Program-made: the position numbers and the translations under genes
Shown here: one piece after another, positions 7,112 to 14,324 of the stretch
Numbering within the stretch: the first letter of the stretch is position 1
Layout: the number at the start of each line of letters is the position of its first letter
Source of the DNA: Faecalimonas sp.
GTDB lineage: Bacteria; Bacillota_A; Clostridia; Lachnospirales; Lachnospiraceae
Direction: 5' to 3'
DNA length: 17,503 nt
NCBI GenBank assembly: GCA_026169575.1
Contig: JAPFCT010000376.1
Span: forward strand, 1 to 17,503
Notes under the pieces: generated by a model
Seen by the model: the letters and a program-made list of their open reading frames with translations, nothing else
Databases searched by the model: none
Told to the model about the DNA's origin: nothing

Positions 7112-8329
7112 ATGGAACATAAACGTAGTTTTTTTAAAGGGGCGCTCTGTGGCGCCCTTGCTATGTTCGTAGGGGGAAGCGCCATTTTTGGCGGGGTTTC
7201 CCTCGGGAAGAATGTAGCAGAGAAGATCAGAGAGAGTAAAAATGACAGCATTCAGTCGTCAGAGAGTGTGCTGAATGCAGAATCAAAAGAAAAGGTAAAA
7301 GAGATCGAGAAGATCATCGATGAAAATTACCTTCGGGATACCGACACCGAAGACCTGGAAGACGGGATGTATGCAGGAATGCTTGCAGGTCTGAACGATC
7401 CGTATTCCACCTATTACAATGAAGAGCAGACAAAAGAACTTTTTGAGACAACTTCCGGGGAGTATATCGGAATCGGGGCTGCGATGTCGCAGAACCTTGA
7501 GTCGGGAATCATCACAGTCAGCAAAGTGTACAAAGAATCTCCGGCAGAGAAAGCAGGGATGCGCTCAGAAGATATCCTCTATAAAGTAGAGGGGCAGGAA
7601 GTGACGGGCGAAGATCTGGAAGAGGTTGTCGCGGATATCAAAGGGGAAGAAGGGACAGAAGTCCATATGACAGTCCTGCGAGGGGAAGCAAAAGAGGAGA
7701 TCGAGCTGACTGCTGTCCGCGGGAAAGTAGCAGCACAGACTGTAGAGTACGAAATGAAGGAAGATCAGATCGGCTACATCAGTGTATCCGAATTTGACAG
7801 TGTGACACTGGGACAGTTTGAGCAGGCGCTTTCTGATCTGGAGAAGCAAGGTATGCAGGGGCTTGTCATAGATCTGAGAAGCAACCCGGGTGGAAATCTT
7901 GACACCGTATGCAGTATGCTGGAACGGATCCTTCCGGAAGGGACGATCGTTTCAACGAAGGACCGAAGCGGAAGAGAAGAAGAGATCCGCGGGAATGGGA
8001 AGAATGATTTTGACACGCCGCTTGCAGTGCTTGTGAATGGTTACAGTGCGAGCGCTTCAGAGATTTTTGCGGGGGCAGTGCAGGATTACAAAATCGGCAC
8101 GATCGTTGGGACGACAACTTACGGAAAAGGAGTTGTTCAGCAGCTGTTTCCACTGGAGGACGGCACTTGTGTGAAAGTGACGATCTCTGAATATTTCACT
8201 CCGAAGGGAAGAAATATTGATGGAAAAGGGATTGAGCCGGACGTTCCGGTAGAATATGTTATGGATGAGGCAGATCCGGAGGCGGATAATCAGCTTCAGA
8301 CTGCGATGGATGTACTGCGGGAGCAGTAG
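7112..8329 (+). CDS. S41 family carboxy-terminal processing protease (CtpA/CtpB-like)
   Basis: This protein of 405 residues has an N-terminal hydrophobic anchor (about 10-32), a helical pro-region, a PDZ domain (about 115-200, starting GEYIGIGA) and an S41 catalytic domain. The catalytic pair is visible: Ser314 in YSASASEIFAGA and Lys339 in TYGKG, 25 residues apart as in Tsp/CtpB. The substrate-binding strand GYISVSEF and DLRSNPGG are also conserved. The family cleaves proteins outside the membrane, often recognising C-terminal ends. The start is 13 bases after the M23 gene and a strong terminator follows at 8399-8440, so this is the last gene of the ftsEX operon. In other bacteria Ctp/Prc proteases degrade peptidoglycan hydrolases, so turnover of the neighbouring M23 enzyme is a reasonable inference, not shown here. 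Confidence 0.93.
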   Translation: MEHKRSFFKGALCGALAMFVGGSAIFGGVSLGKNVAEKIRESKNDSIQSSESVLNAESKEKVKEIEKIIDENYLRDTDTEDLEDGMYAGMLAGLNDPYSTYYNEEQTKELFETTSGEYIGIGAAMSQNLESGIITVSKVYKESPAEKAGMRSEDILYKVEGQEVTGEDLEEVVADIKGEEGTEVHMTVLRGEAKEEIELTAVRGKVAAQTVEYEMKEDQIGYISVSEFDSVTLGQFEQALSDLEKQGMQGLVIDLRSNPGGNLDTVCSMLERILPEGTIVSTKDRSGREEEIRGNGKNDFDTPLAVLVNGYSASASEIFAGAVQDYKIGTIVGTTTYGKGVVQQLFPLEDGTCVKVTISEYFTPKGRNIDGKGIEPDVPVEYVMDEADPEADNQLQTAMDVLREQ

Positions 8330-8398
8330 AAGGAGATGTATCAGTAGACAGAACATGGATGGAAGTGTTCAGAAAATTTATAAAAAATGATGAAAGAG

Positions 8399-8440
8399 AA
8401 GGAATGTCATGTAGGAAACAAATTTGACATTCCTTTTTTT
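8399..8440 (+). terminator. Strong rho-independent terminator of the ftsEX operon
   Basis: AAGGAATGTCA (8399-8409) pairs perfectly with TGACATTCCTT (8425-8435) around a 15-base loop, and the 3' arm runs into T7 (8434-8440). It lies about 70 bases after the protease stop. Its 3' arm also contains the -35 of the pyrC promoter. Confidence 0.88.
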
Positions 8441-8453
8441 ATGCCGCTATGAT
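8424..8453 (+). promoter_or_regulatory. pyrC operon promoter embedded in the upstream terminator
   Basis: A perfect -35 TTGACA (8424-8429) is inside the 3' arm of the terminator; after an 18-base spacer comes TATGAT (8448-8453, five of six). Predicted start is near 8460, leaving only about 40 bases of leader before pyrC. That is too short for a PyrR-type attenuator, and none is seen. Confidence 0.65.
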
Positions 8454-8500
8454 AAAATAAAAACAGTATACAGTAACACTGGAAGAAAGGACAGAGCAGT

Positions 8501-9781
8501 ATGAGAGTATTAATCAAACATGGACATGTCTTAGATCCGGCTACGGGGTTGGACGGAATCTGTGATGTGTTGACAGAAGATCAGAAGATCATCCGTGTCG
8601 AAGCACATATAGAGGAGCCGGCGGACCGTGTGATCGATGCAGAAGGATGTTATGTGATGCCGGGATTTATCGATCTTCATGTACATTTAAGAGATCCGGG
8701 GCTGGAATATAAAGAGACACTGGAAACTGGAGGAAAGGCAGCGGCACACGGAGGTGTGACAACGGTCTGCGCGATGCCGAATACAAAGCCGGTCATCGAT
8801 ACAAAAGAGCGCGTGGAGGATGTACATGCGCGGGCGAAGGAAGACTCGCCGGTACATGTGATCCAGCTTGGCGCAGTCACTGTCGGTCAGGCAGGAGAAG
8901 TGCTTGCGGACATCGAGGGGATGGCAGAGGCAGGATGCCATGCAATCAGTGAAGATGGAAAGTCTGTGATGAATGCATCTCTTTACAGAGAAAGTATGAG
9001 GAGAGCTGCAGCAAGCGGAATTGCCGTCTTTGCACACTGCGAGGATATCCATATGGTAGAGGGCGGCGTAATGAACGCGGATGAGAAGGCGAAGACACTT
9101 GGGTTAAAGGGAATCACCAATGCCGTGGAAGATGTGATTGTTGCAAGAGATATCCTTCTCGCAAAAGAGACGGGAGTACAGCTTCATCTGTGCCACTGTT
9201 CGACAGCGGACAGTGTGCGGATGGTTGCAGAGGCGAAGAAAGACGGACTTCCGGTGACGGCAGAAGTGTGTCCGCATCACTTTATCATGACGACAGATGA
9301 TATCACAGAAGATAATGGAAACTTTAAGATGAATCCGCCGCTTCGCAGCAAGGCTGATGTCGAGGCGCTGCGCGAGGGACTGAAGAATAATATCATGGAT
9401 GTGATCGCTACCGACCATGCGCCGCACGCAGAGCAGGAGAAGGACAAATCCATGAAGGACGCGGCGTTTGGAATCGTGGGACTTGAGACATCCGCGGCGC
9501 TGACTTACACCGAACTGGTGGAGACCGGGGTGCTGACTCCGATGCAGATGGCAGAGAAGATGAGTTACAACCCGGCGAAGATCCTTGGTCTTGCCGGGGA
9601 GAAAGGATCGATTTCCGAAGGAAAGATCGCAGACATTGTCATCTTTGATCCATCGAAAGAATATGAGATTGATAAACATACCTTTTTCTCAAAAGGAAAG
9701 AATACTCCGTTCCACGGCAGAAAAGTAAAAGGCGAAGTACGCTGCACGATCGTGGACGGCGTGCCGGTCTATGAGGTGTAA
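8501..9781 (+). CDS. pyrC: Dihydroorotase (class I)
   Basis: This 426-residue enzyme has the usual length of class I bacterial dihydroorotases, which interconvert carbamoyl-aspartate and dihydroorotate, step 3 of UMP synthesis. Metal ligands are all visible: H60 and H62 in DLHVHLRDPG, D152 in SEDGKSV, H179 in AHCED, H232 in CHCS and D305 in ATDHAPH. The use of Asp152 as the bridging residue instead of a carboxylated lysine matches the Bacillus-type enzyme. The amidohydrolase N- and C-terminal beta-sandwich parts are present (IKHGHVLDPATG and GKIADIVIFDP). ATG 8501 follows a GAAAGGA-type site. It is the first gene of the pyrC-F-K-D cluster, 96 bases ahead of pyrF. The preceding genes of the pathway (carAB, pyrB) are not in the window. 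Confidence 0.97.
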   Translation: MRVLIKHGHVLDPATGLDGICDVLTEDQKIIRVEAHIEEPADRVIDAEGCYVMPGFIDLHVHLRDPGLEYKETLETGGKAAAHGGVTTVCAMPNTKPVIDTKERVEDVHARAKEDSPVHVIQLGAVTVGQAGEVLADIEGMAEAGCHAISEDGKSVMNASLYRESMRRAAASGIAVFAHCEDIHMVEGGVMNADEKAKTLGLKGITNAVEDVIVARDILLAKETGVQLHLCHCSTADSVRMVAEAKKDGLPVTAEVCPHHFIMTTDDITEDNGNFKMNPPLRSKADVEALREGLKNNIMDVIATDHAPHAEQEKDKSMKDAAFGIVGLETSAALTYTELVETGVLTPMQMAEKMSYNPAKILGLAGEKGSISEGKIADIVIFDPSKEYEIDKHTFFSKGKNTPFHGRKVKGEVRCTIVDGVPVYEV

Positions 9782-9877
9782 GAGAAAAGGGAACCAAAAA
9801 TGTCTGACAGTAAATAAGAGTTGCTCTAAATAAATGGAGAAGAAAGACAGAAAAACATATCAGTGGAGGAAAGAAAT

Positions 9878-10804
9878 ATGATCAACAAATTAGTAGCAAA
9901 TATTAAGAAGACAAATGCACCAATCGTCGTAGGGTTAGACCCGATGCTCAATTATATTCCGGAACATGTGCAGAAGAAAGCATTTGCAGAGTTCGGGGAG
10001 ACATTAGAGGGAGCCGCAGAGGCTATCTGGCAGTTCAACAAAGAAATCGTGGACAAGACATATGATCTGATCCCGGCAGTGAAGCCGCAGATCGCAATGT
10101 ATGAACAGTTCGGAATCCCGGGACTGGAAGCATTCAAAAAGACAGTGGATTACTGTAAGGAGAAAGGACTTGTTGTGATCGGGGATATCAAGAGAGGAGA
10201 TATCGGATCTACTTCTGCCGCTTATGCAGTCGGACATCTCGGACATGTGCAGGTCGGAAGCAAATCTTACGCGCCGTTTGATGAAGATTTTGTGACAGTC
10301 AATCCATACCTTGGATCTGACGGAGTGAATCCATTCATCGACATCTGTAAAGAAGAAAACAAAGGGCTGTTTATTCTCGTGAAGACATCCAACCCGTCAA
10401 GCGGAGAATTCCAGGATCAGCTGATCGATGGAAGACCGCTGTATGAGTTAGTTGGAGAGAAAGTTGCCGCATGGGGCGAGGCACATATGGGTGACGAGTA
10501 CAGCTACATCGGAGCTGTTGTAGGAGCTACTTACCCGGAAATGGGAAAAGTCCTCAGAAAAGTAATGCCGAAATCTTATATTCTTGTACCGGGATACGGA
10601 GCACAGGGCGGTCAGGGAAAAGACCTCGTACATTTCTTCAATGAAGACGGTCTTGGAGCAATCGTAAATTCATCTCGTGGAATCATCGCCGCTTACAAGC
10701 AGGAAGCGTATGCAAAATTCGGTGCAGAGAATTTCGGAGATGCATCAAGGGCAGCTGTGGAAGCAATGGTGGCAGATATCAGCAACGCGCTGAACAACCG
10801 CTAA
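9878..10804 (+). CDS. pyrF: Orotidine 5'-phosphate decarboxylase (type 2)
   Basis: I choose ATG 9878 (308 residues) because GGAGGA lies about seven bases upstream; a GTG at 9863 would put that site inside the gene. The protein decarboxylates OMP to UMP, the last pathway step. The catalytic D-x-K-R-G-D-I-G-S-T-S-x-A-Y-A motif is at about 103-117 (K105, D103 and D108), and GLDPMLNYIP near the start binds substrate. About 300 residues and this motif form place it in the longer type 2 group rather than the ~240-residue E. coli type. The gene ends with tandem stops (TAA TAA), 32 bases before pyrK. The 96-base gap upstream contains a palindromic TGTCTGACA at 9801-9809 and no clear terminator. Confidence 0.96.
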   Translation: MINKLVANIKKTNAPIVVGLDPMLNYIPEHVQKKAFAEFGETLEGAAEAIWQFNKEIVDKTYDLIPAVKPQIAMYEQFGIPGLEAFKKTVDYCKEKGLVVIGDIKRGDIGSTSAAYAVGHLGHVQVGSKSYAPFDEDFVTVNPYLGSDGVNPFIDICKEENKGLFILVKTSNPSSGEFQDQLIDGRPLYELVGEKVAAWGEAHMGDEYSYIGAVVGATYPEMGKVLRKVMPKSYILVPGYGAQGGQGKDLVHFFNEDGLGAIVNSSRGIIAAYKQEAYAKFGAENFGDASRAAVEAMVADISNALNNR

Positions 10805-10836
10805 TAAAAAAGATAAAGTGACAGAGGAAGAACATT

Positions 10837-11610
10837 ATGGCAGAGAGAGAAAAAGAGCAGGCGCTTGTTGTCTCCCAGGAATGCCTGGCAGATGGGATTT
10901 TCAGTATGTGGATCCAGACAAAGGCAGCAAAGACAGCAAAAGCAGGACAATTTATTTCGATGTATACAAACGACGGGAGCAAGCTGCTCCCACGTCCGAT
11001 CAGTATCTGTGAGATCGACAGAGAGGGAGGGAAACTCCGTGTCGTATACCGCGTGACGGGAGAAAAGACCGGGACAGAACAGTTTTCCAAAATGAAAGCC
11101 GGGGATACGATCCCGGTGATCGGACCACTTGGAAACGGATTCCCACAGATTGAGAAGAAAGCATTTCTGATCGGTGGAGGAATCGGAGTACCGCCGATTC
11201 TGGAACTTGCAAAATCACTGCACTGTGAGAAACAGATCATCGTGGGATACCGGGATGCACAGACATTCTTGAAGGAAGAACTGGAAGCAAACGGAACCCT
11301 TTATATTTCCACAGAAGACGGAAGCGTCGGAACAAAAGGAAATGTGATGGATGCGATCCGCGAACATGGACTGGAAGCCGACATTATCTATGCATGCGGG
11401 CCGACACCGATGCTCCGTGCGCTGAAAAGTTATGCCGAGGAAAAGGGAATCGAATGTTACCTTTCCCTCGAAGAACGCATGGCGTGTGGAATCGGAGCGT
11501 GTCTTGCATGTGTGTGCAAGTCCAAAGAGAAAGATCACCACAGCAATGTGCATAACAAGCGTATTTGCAAAGATGGTCCGGTATTCTTATCGACGGAGGT
11601 GGAATTATAA
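10837..11610 (+). CDS. pyrK: Dihydroorotate dehydrogenase B electron-transfer subunit
   Basis: This 257-residue iron-sulfur flavoprotein passes electrons from dihydroorotate oxidation in PyrD to NAD+. The FAD-binding barrel has RPISICEI (53-60) and a nucleotide-binding GGGIGVPP (113-120). The C-terminal [2Fe-2S] site is formed by C217, C222, C225 and C244 (C-x4-C-x2-C then a 18-residue gap before the last Cys), as in Lactococcus PyrK. C227 and a His-rich loop (DHHSNVHN) lie between the third and fourth ligands. GAGGAAG precedes the ATG. Its stop overlaps the pyrD ATG by one base (TAATG), which fits coupled synthesis of the PyrK2-PyrD2 complex. Confidence 0.96.
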   Translation: MAEREKEQALVVSQECLADGIFSMWIQTKAAKTAKAGQFISMYTNDGSKLLPRPISICEIDREGGKLRVVYRVTGEKTGTEQFSKMKAGDTIPVIGPLGNGFPQIEKKAFLIGGGIGVPPILELAKSLHCEKQIIVGYRDAQTFLKEELEANGTLYISTEDGSVGTKGNVMDAIREHGLEADIIYACGPTPMLRALKSYAEEKGIECYLSLEERMACGIGACLACVCKSKEKDHHSNVHNKRICKDGPVFLSTEVEL

Positions 11611-12512
11611 TGGATATGCGTGTAAATATAGCAGGAGTGGAGTGGAAAAATCCGGTGACAGTTGCTTCCGGGACATTTGGATCCGGTGCAGAATTCTGTG
11701 ATTTTGTAGACCTTAGTAAGCTCGGGGCAGTCACGACGAAAGGTGTGGCAAATGTTCCGTGGGAAGGAAATCCGACTCCGCGTGTGGCAGAGACTTACGG
11801 CGGAATGATGAATGCAGTCGGCCTGCAAAATCCGGGGATCGATTTATTCTGTGAGCGCGATATTCCATTTCTTCGCCAGTATGATACAAAGATCATTGTC
11901 AATGTGTGCGGGCGCTCCAAAGAAGATTACTGTGAAGTCGTAGAACGCCTTGCAAGTGAGGACGTGGATATGCTGGAGATCAATATTTCCTGCCCGAACG
12001 TCAAGGAAGGCGGGATCGCATTCGGACAGAATCCAAAGGCGGCAGAAGAGATCACAAGAGCCGTGAAAAAATATGCAAAACAGCCGGTCATCATGAAGCT
12101 AAGTCCAAATGTGACAGATATCACAGAGATGGCAAAAGCGGTAGAGGCAGGAGGCGCCGACGCGGTATCCCTGATCAATACTCTGACCGGAATGAAGATC
12201 GATGTACACCGGAGAGCATTTGCACTGGCAAACAAAACCGGAGGAGTTTCCGGTCCGGCGATCAAGCCGATCGCAGTCCGCATGGTCTACCAGGTGGCAA
12301 ACGCAGTAAATATTCCGATCATCGGAATGGGCGGAATCGCCACAGCAGAGGATGCGATTGAATTTATTCTCGCAGGAGCAAGCGCAGTGTCTGTCGGAAC
12401 TGCAAACTTCATCAATCCGGGTGTCACAGCAGAGATCGTGGATGGAATCGAAGCGTATATGAAGAAATATCAGTTCGAGACTGTGAAAGATATGGTCGGG
12501 ATTGTAAAATAG
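11610..12512 (+). CDS. pyrD: Dihydroorotate dehydrogenase class 1B catalytic subunit
   Basis: The start is ATG 11610 (300 residues), preceded by GGAGGTGG at 11595-11602; a longer in-frame reading from 11565 would overlap the pyrK Fe-S region and lacks a binding site. The FMN barrel shows NPVTVASGTFG, the substrate-facing K44 and NAVGLQNPG, and the catalytic Cys128 in INISCPNVKEGG. Cys as base, plus the adjacent pyrK, define class 1B (NAD-linked, cytosolic) rather than the membrane quinone-linked class 2. Late FMN-phosphate motifs are also present (GMGGIATAEDAIEFILAGASAVSVGTA, quoted here by its first and last parts 265-290). A strong terminator follows 17 bases later, so pyrD closes this transcript. 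Confidence 0.97.
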   Translation: MDMRVNIAGVEWKNPVTVASGTFGSGAEFCDFVDLSKLGAVTTKGVANVPWEGNPTPRVAETYGGMMNAVGLQNPGIDLFCERDIPFLRQYDTKIIVNVCGRSKEDYCEVVERLASEDVDMLEINISCPNVKEGGIAFGQNPKAAEEITRAVKKYAKQPVIMKLSPNVTDITEMAKAVEAGGADAVSLINTLTGMKIDVHRRAFALANKTGGVSGPAIKPIAVRMVYQVANAVNIPIIGMGGIATAEDAIEFILAGASAVSVGTANFINPGVTAEIVDGIEAYMKKYQFETVKDMVGIVK

Positions 12513-12529
12513 AAAAGCGAGAACGTATC

Positions 12530-12581
12530 GAAAGTATATAGAGATCCGTACAGTGCGGGACTCTGTATACTTTCTTTTTTT
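12530..12581 (+). terminator. Rho-independent terminator of the pyrCFKD operon
   Basis: GAAAGTATA (12530-12538) pairs with TATACTTTC (12566-12574); the interior continues as GAG/CTC and TCCG/CGGG pairs with one mismatch. T7 follows at 12575-12581. This physically separates the pyrimidine transcript from the ABC genes. Confidence 0.9.
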
Positions 12582-12597
12582 GACTCTTTTTTACGAA

Positions 12598-12639
12598 TGC
12601 AGTTCATGCTCGTTTTTCTGCAATTCGTGCCTGTTTTTG
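12598..12639 (+). repeat. Two abutting 21-bp direct repeats upstream of the ABC promoter
   Basis: Units 12598-12618 and 12619-12639 align without gaps at 16 of 21 positions (pattern TGCA-R-TTC-R-TGC--GTTTTT). The second ends over the -35 of the downstream promoter (12637-12642). A further partial copy (GCAGAATTC, 12642-12650) may follow. Direct repeats with a 21-bp period, two helical turns, next to a -35 are the usual layout of AraC/XylS-family activator sites. Confidence 0.6.
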
Positions 12640-12665
12640 TCGCAGAATTCTCAATATGCTAGAAT
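12637..12665 (+). promoter_or_regulatory. Extended -10 promoter of the ABC transporter pair
   Basis: A weak -35 TTGTCG (12637-12642) is followed after 17 bases by TAGAAT (12660-12665), with an extended TGC at 12657-12659. A poor -35 overlapped by direct repeats suggests an activator-dependent promoter. The start of the first ABC gene is at 12699. Confidence 0.6.
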
Positions 12666-12698
12666 TTAAATCAGAAAGAAAGCAGGGAGGCAAGGCTT

Positions 12699-14324
12699 AT
12701 GTGGAAGTATGTCAGAAAATATAAGTATCAGAATGCAGCAGTTCTGGGAATCATAGCGCTGATCAATGTCGGGTCCGTTTTCTGCAGTCTGCTGTTGATT
12801 ACATTGATGCATGTGATTTTGGAGGGCAGCATTCAAAAGACATTGTTCTACGGAATCGTGTTGATCGCCGTCAACGTGTTTCTCTGGACCGTGTTATATC
12901 CGGCTTCTGATCTATGGATGGCAAAAACAATCGCATTGATGAATCAGGCAATGCGGGAAGACATCAATCAGATCCTGATGAAAAAGCATTATCAGGATCT
13001 GGATGGAAAAGACAGCGGAGAATATCTCTCATGGTATACCAATGACATCAAAGAGATCGAAGCGCAGGGGTTTGAATCATTTTACATGTGCGGTTATGAT
13101 GTGTTTGGGCTGCTCATGAACACGGTAGTGCTTGGCTGTATCCGGTTGGATCTGTTACTTTACACACTGCTCACGGCGGCTGTATTATACTGGGCGACCA
13201 GAAAATTCGAGAAGAAAATAGAATCGTTTTCCAGAAGAATTTCAGATTCGATGGAAGTATTTACCGATGCATTGAAAGAACAGCTGTCCGGTTTTCTTGT
13301 GTGGAAAGCATTCGGGCATCTGGGAGACTTCCGAAAACATATGGAAGAGGCAGGCGAACACCTGGAAGAGGAACGTTACTCCTATGTAAAGAAGAAGGAA
13401 CAAACAAATATGATGCTGCAGTGGATCAACTGGATCGAGGGAACAATCAATCTTGCCATTGTCTTTGTGATGTGTACACTCCGGATCCTTCCGGTAGAAT
13501 TTCTGTTTGGAGGGAATAATTTCAGTGGTGAGATCCGAAGTTCCGTCTATAATATCATGCAGTATCGGGTGAGCATTGCCGGCGCCAGAGCATATTTTAA
13601 GAAATTTTCCGAGATGGCAGGAGAGACAGAAGAAAAGGAAGAACTTCCGGAGATCCGGCGGGCGATCCAGGTCAGAGATCTTTCGTTTGCATATGCGGAT
13701 ACGAAGGTATTGAATCATCTGGATTTAGACTTTACTGTGGGAGGAAAATATGCGGTTGTCGGCAAGAGCGGCTGCGGAAAGTCAACTTTGCTTAAGATTC
13801 TGCTCGGACAGCTGAAAGGGTACGAAGGCCAGGTATTGTTTGACGGGAGAGAAGCAGGGCAGTTTGCCACAGATTCTTTTGGAAAACAGATGGCATACAT
13901 CGAGCAGAATGTGTTCCTTTTTAATACGTCGATCCGGGAAAATATTACACTTGGAAGAACTGTGACCGACGAAGAACTGGAGGAAGCGCTGAGGCGCAGC
14001 GCGCTTTGGGAGGAGATGGAACATTTTCCGAAAGGACTGGATACGGTGGTCGGAGAAAATGGAAGTCTGCTTTCCGGCGGGCAAAAACAGCGGGTGGCAG
14101 TAGCAAGAGCGCTGCTCCATCATTGCTCTGTCCTGGTAATGGATGAGGGGACTTCCGCGCTGGATCAGAAGAATGCGGAGGTGATCGAGGATGCACTGAC
14201 ATCATGTGAGGATCTTACGGTGATCCTGGTTACTCATCATCTGAAAAAAGAAAAAGAGACAGACTACACAGCAGTTTATCATCTGGAGCGGGGAGGGGCA
14301 GGACAGTTATGTGGAGCTATATAA
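12699..14324 (+). CDS. ABC exporter half-transporter (fused TMD-NBD), first of a pair
   Basis: This 541-residue protein carries an N-terminal membrane domain and a C-terminal ATPase. Hydrophobic helices lie at about 15-40, 48-67, 130-147, 151-166 and 247-264; the expected sixth (about 265-287) is only weakly hydrophobic. The ATPase is complete: Walker A VGKSGCGKST (to T363), Q-loop Q403, signature LSGGQKQ (458-464), Walker B VLVMDEGTSALD with catalytic E483, and switch H513. DEGTSALD replaces the more common DEATSALD. GGGAGG precedes ATG 12699. The gene overlaps its paralogue by 16 bases, so the two very probably form a heterodimer. Such pairs in Firmicutes export peptides or drugs, or import siderophores; the substrate cannot be told here. 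Confidence 0.9.
   Translation: MWKYVRKYKYQNAAVLGIIALINVGSVFCSLLLITLMHVILEGSIQKTLFYGIVLIAVNVFLWTVLYPASDLWMAKTIALMNQAMREDINQILMKKHYQDLDGKDSGEYLSWYTNDIKEIEAQGFESFYMCGYDVFGLLMNTVVLGCIRLDLLLYTLLTAAVLYWATRKFEKKIESFSRRISDSMEVFTDALKEQLSGFLVWKAFGHLGDFRKHMEEAGEHLEEERYSYVKKKEQTNMMLQWINWIEGTINLAIVFVMCTLRILPVEFLFGGNNFSGEIRSSVYNIMQYRVSIAGARAYFKKFSEMAGETEEKEELPEIRRAIQVRDLSFAYADTKVLNHLDLDFTVGGKYAVVGKSGCGKSTLLKILLGQLKGYEGQVLFDGREAGQFATDSFGKQMAYIEQNVFLFNTSIRENITLGRTVTDEELEEALRRSALWEEMEHFPKGLDTVVGENGSLLSGGQKQRVAVARALLHHCSVLVMDEGTSALDQKNAEVIEDALTSCEDLTVILVTHHLKKEKETDYTAVYHLERGGAGQLCGAI

Noticed and set aside
8454..8500. PyrR-type attenuator or riboswitch ahead of pyrC
   Set aside because: The predicted leader is about 40 bases, with no terminator/antiterminator pair and no PyrR-binding-loop sequence.
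9104..9679. Minus-strand open frame of 191 codons inside pyrC
   Set aside because: It is antisense to a complete dihydroorotase with all active-site residues; Cys/His-rich translation is typical of a shadow frame.
9834..9881. 15-codon upstream reading frame whose TGA overlaps the pyrF ATG
   Set aside because: It has no ribosome binding site, and its last codons are simply the pyrF binding site; a leader peptide is possible but unsupported.
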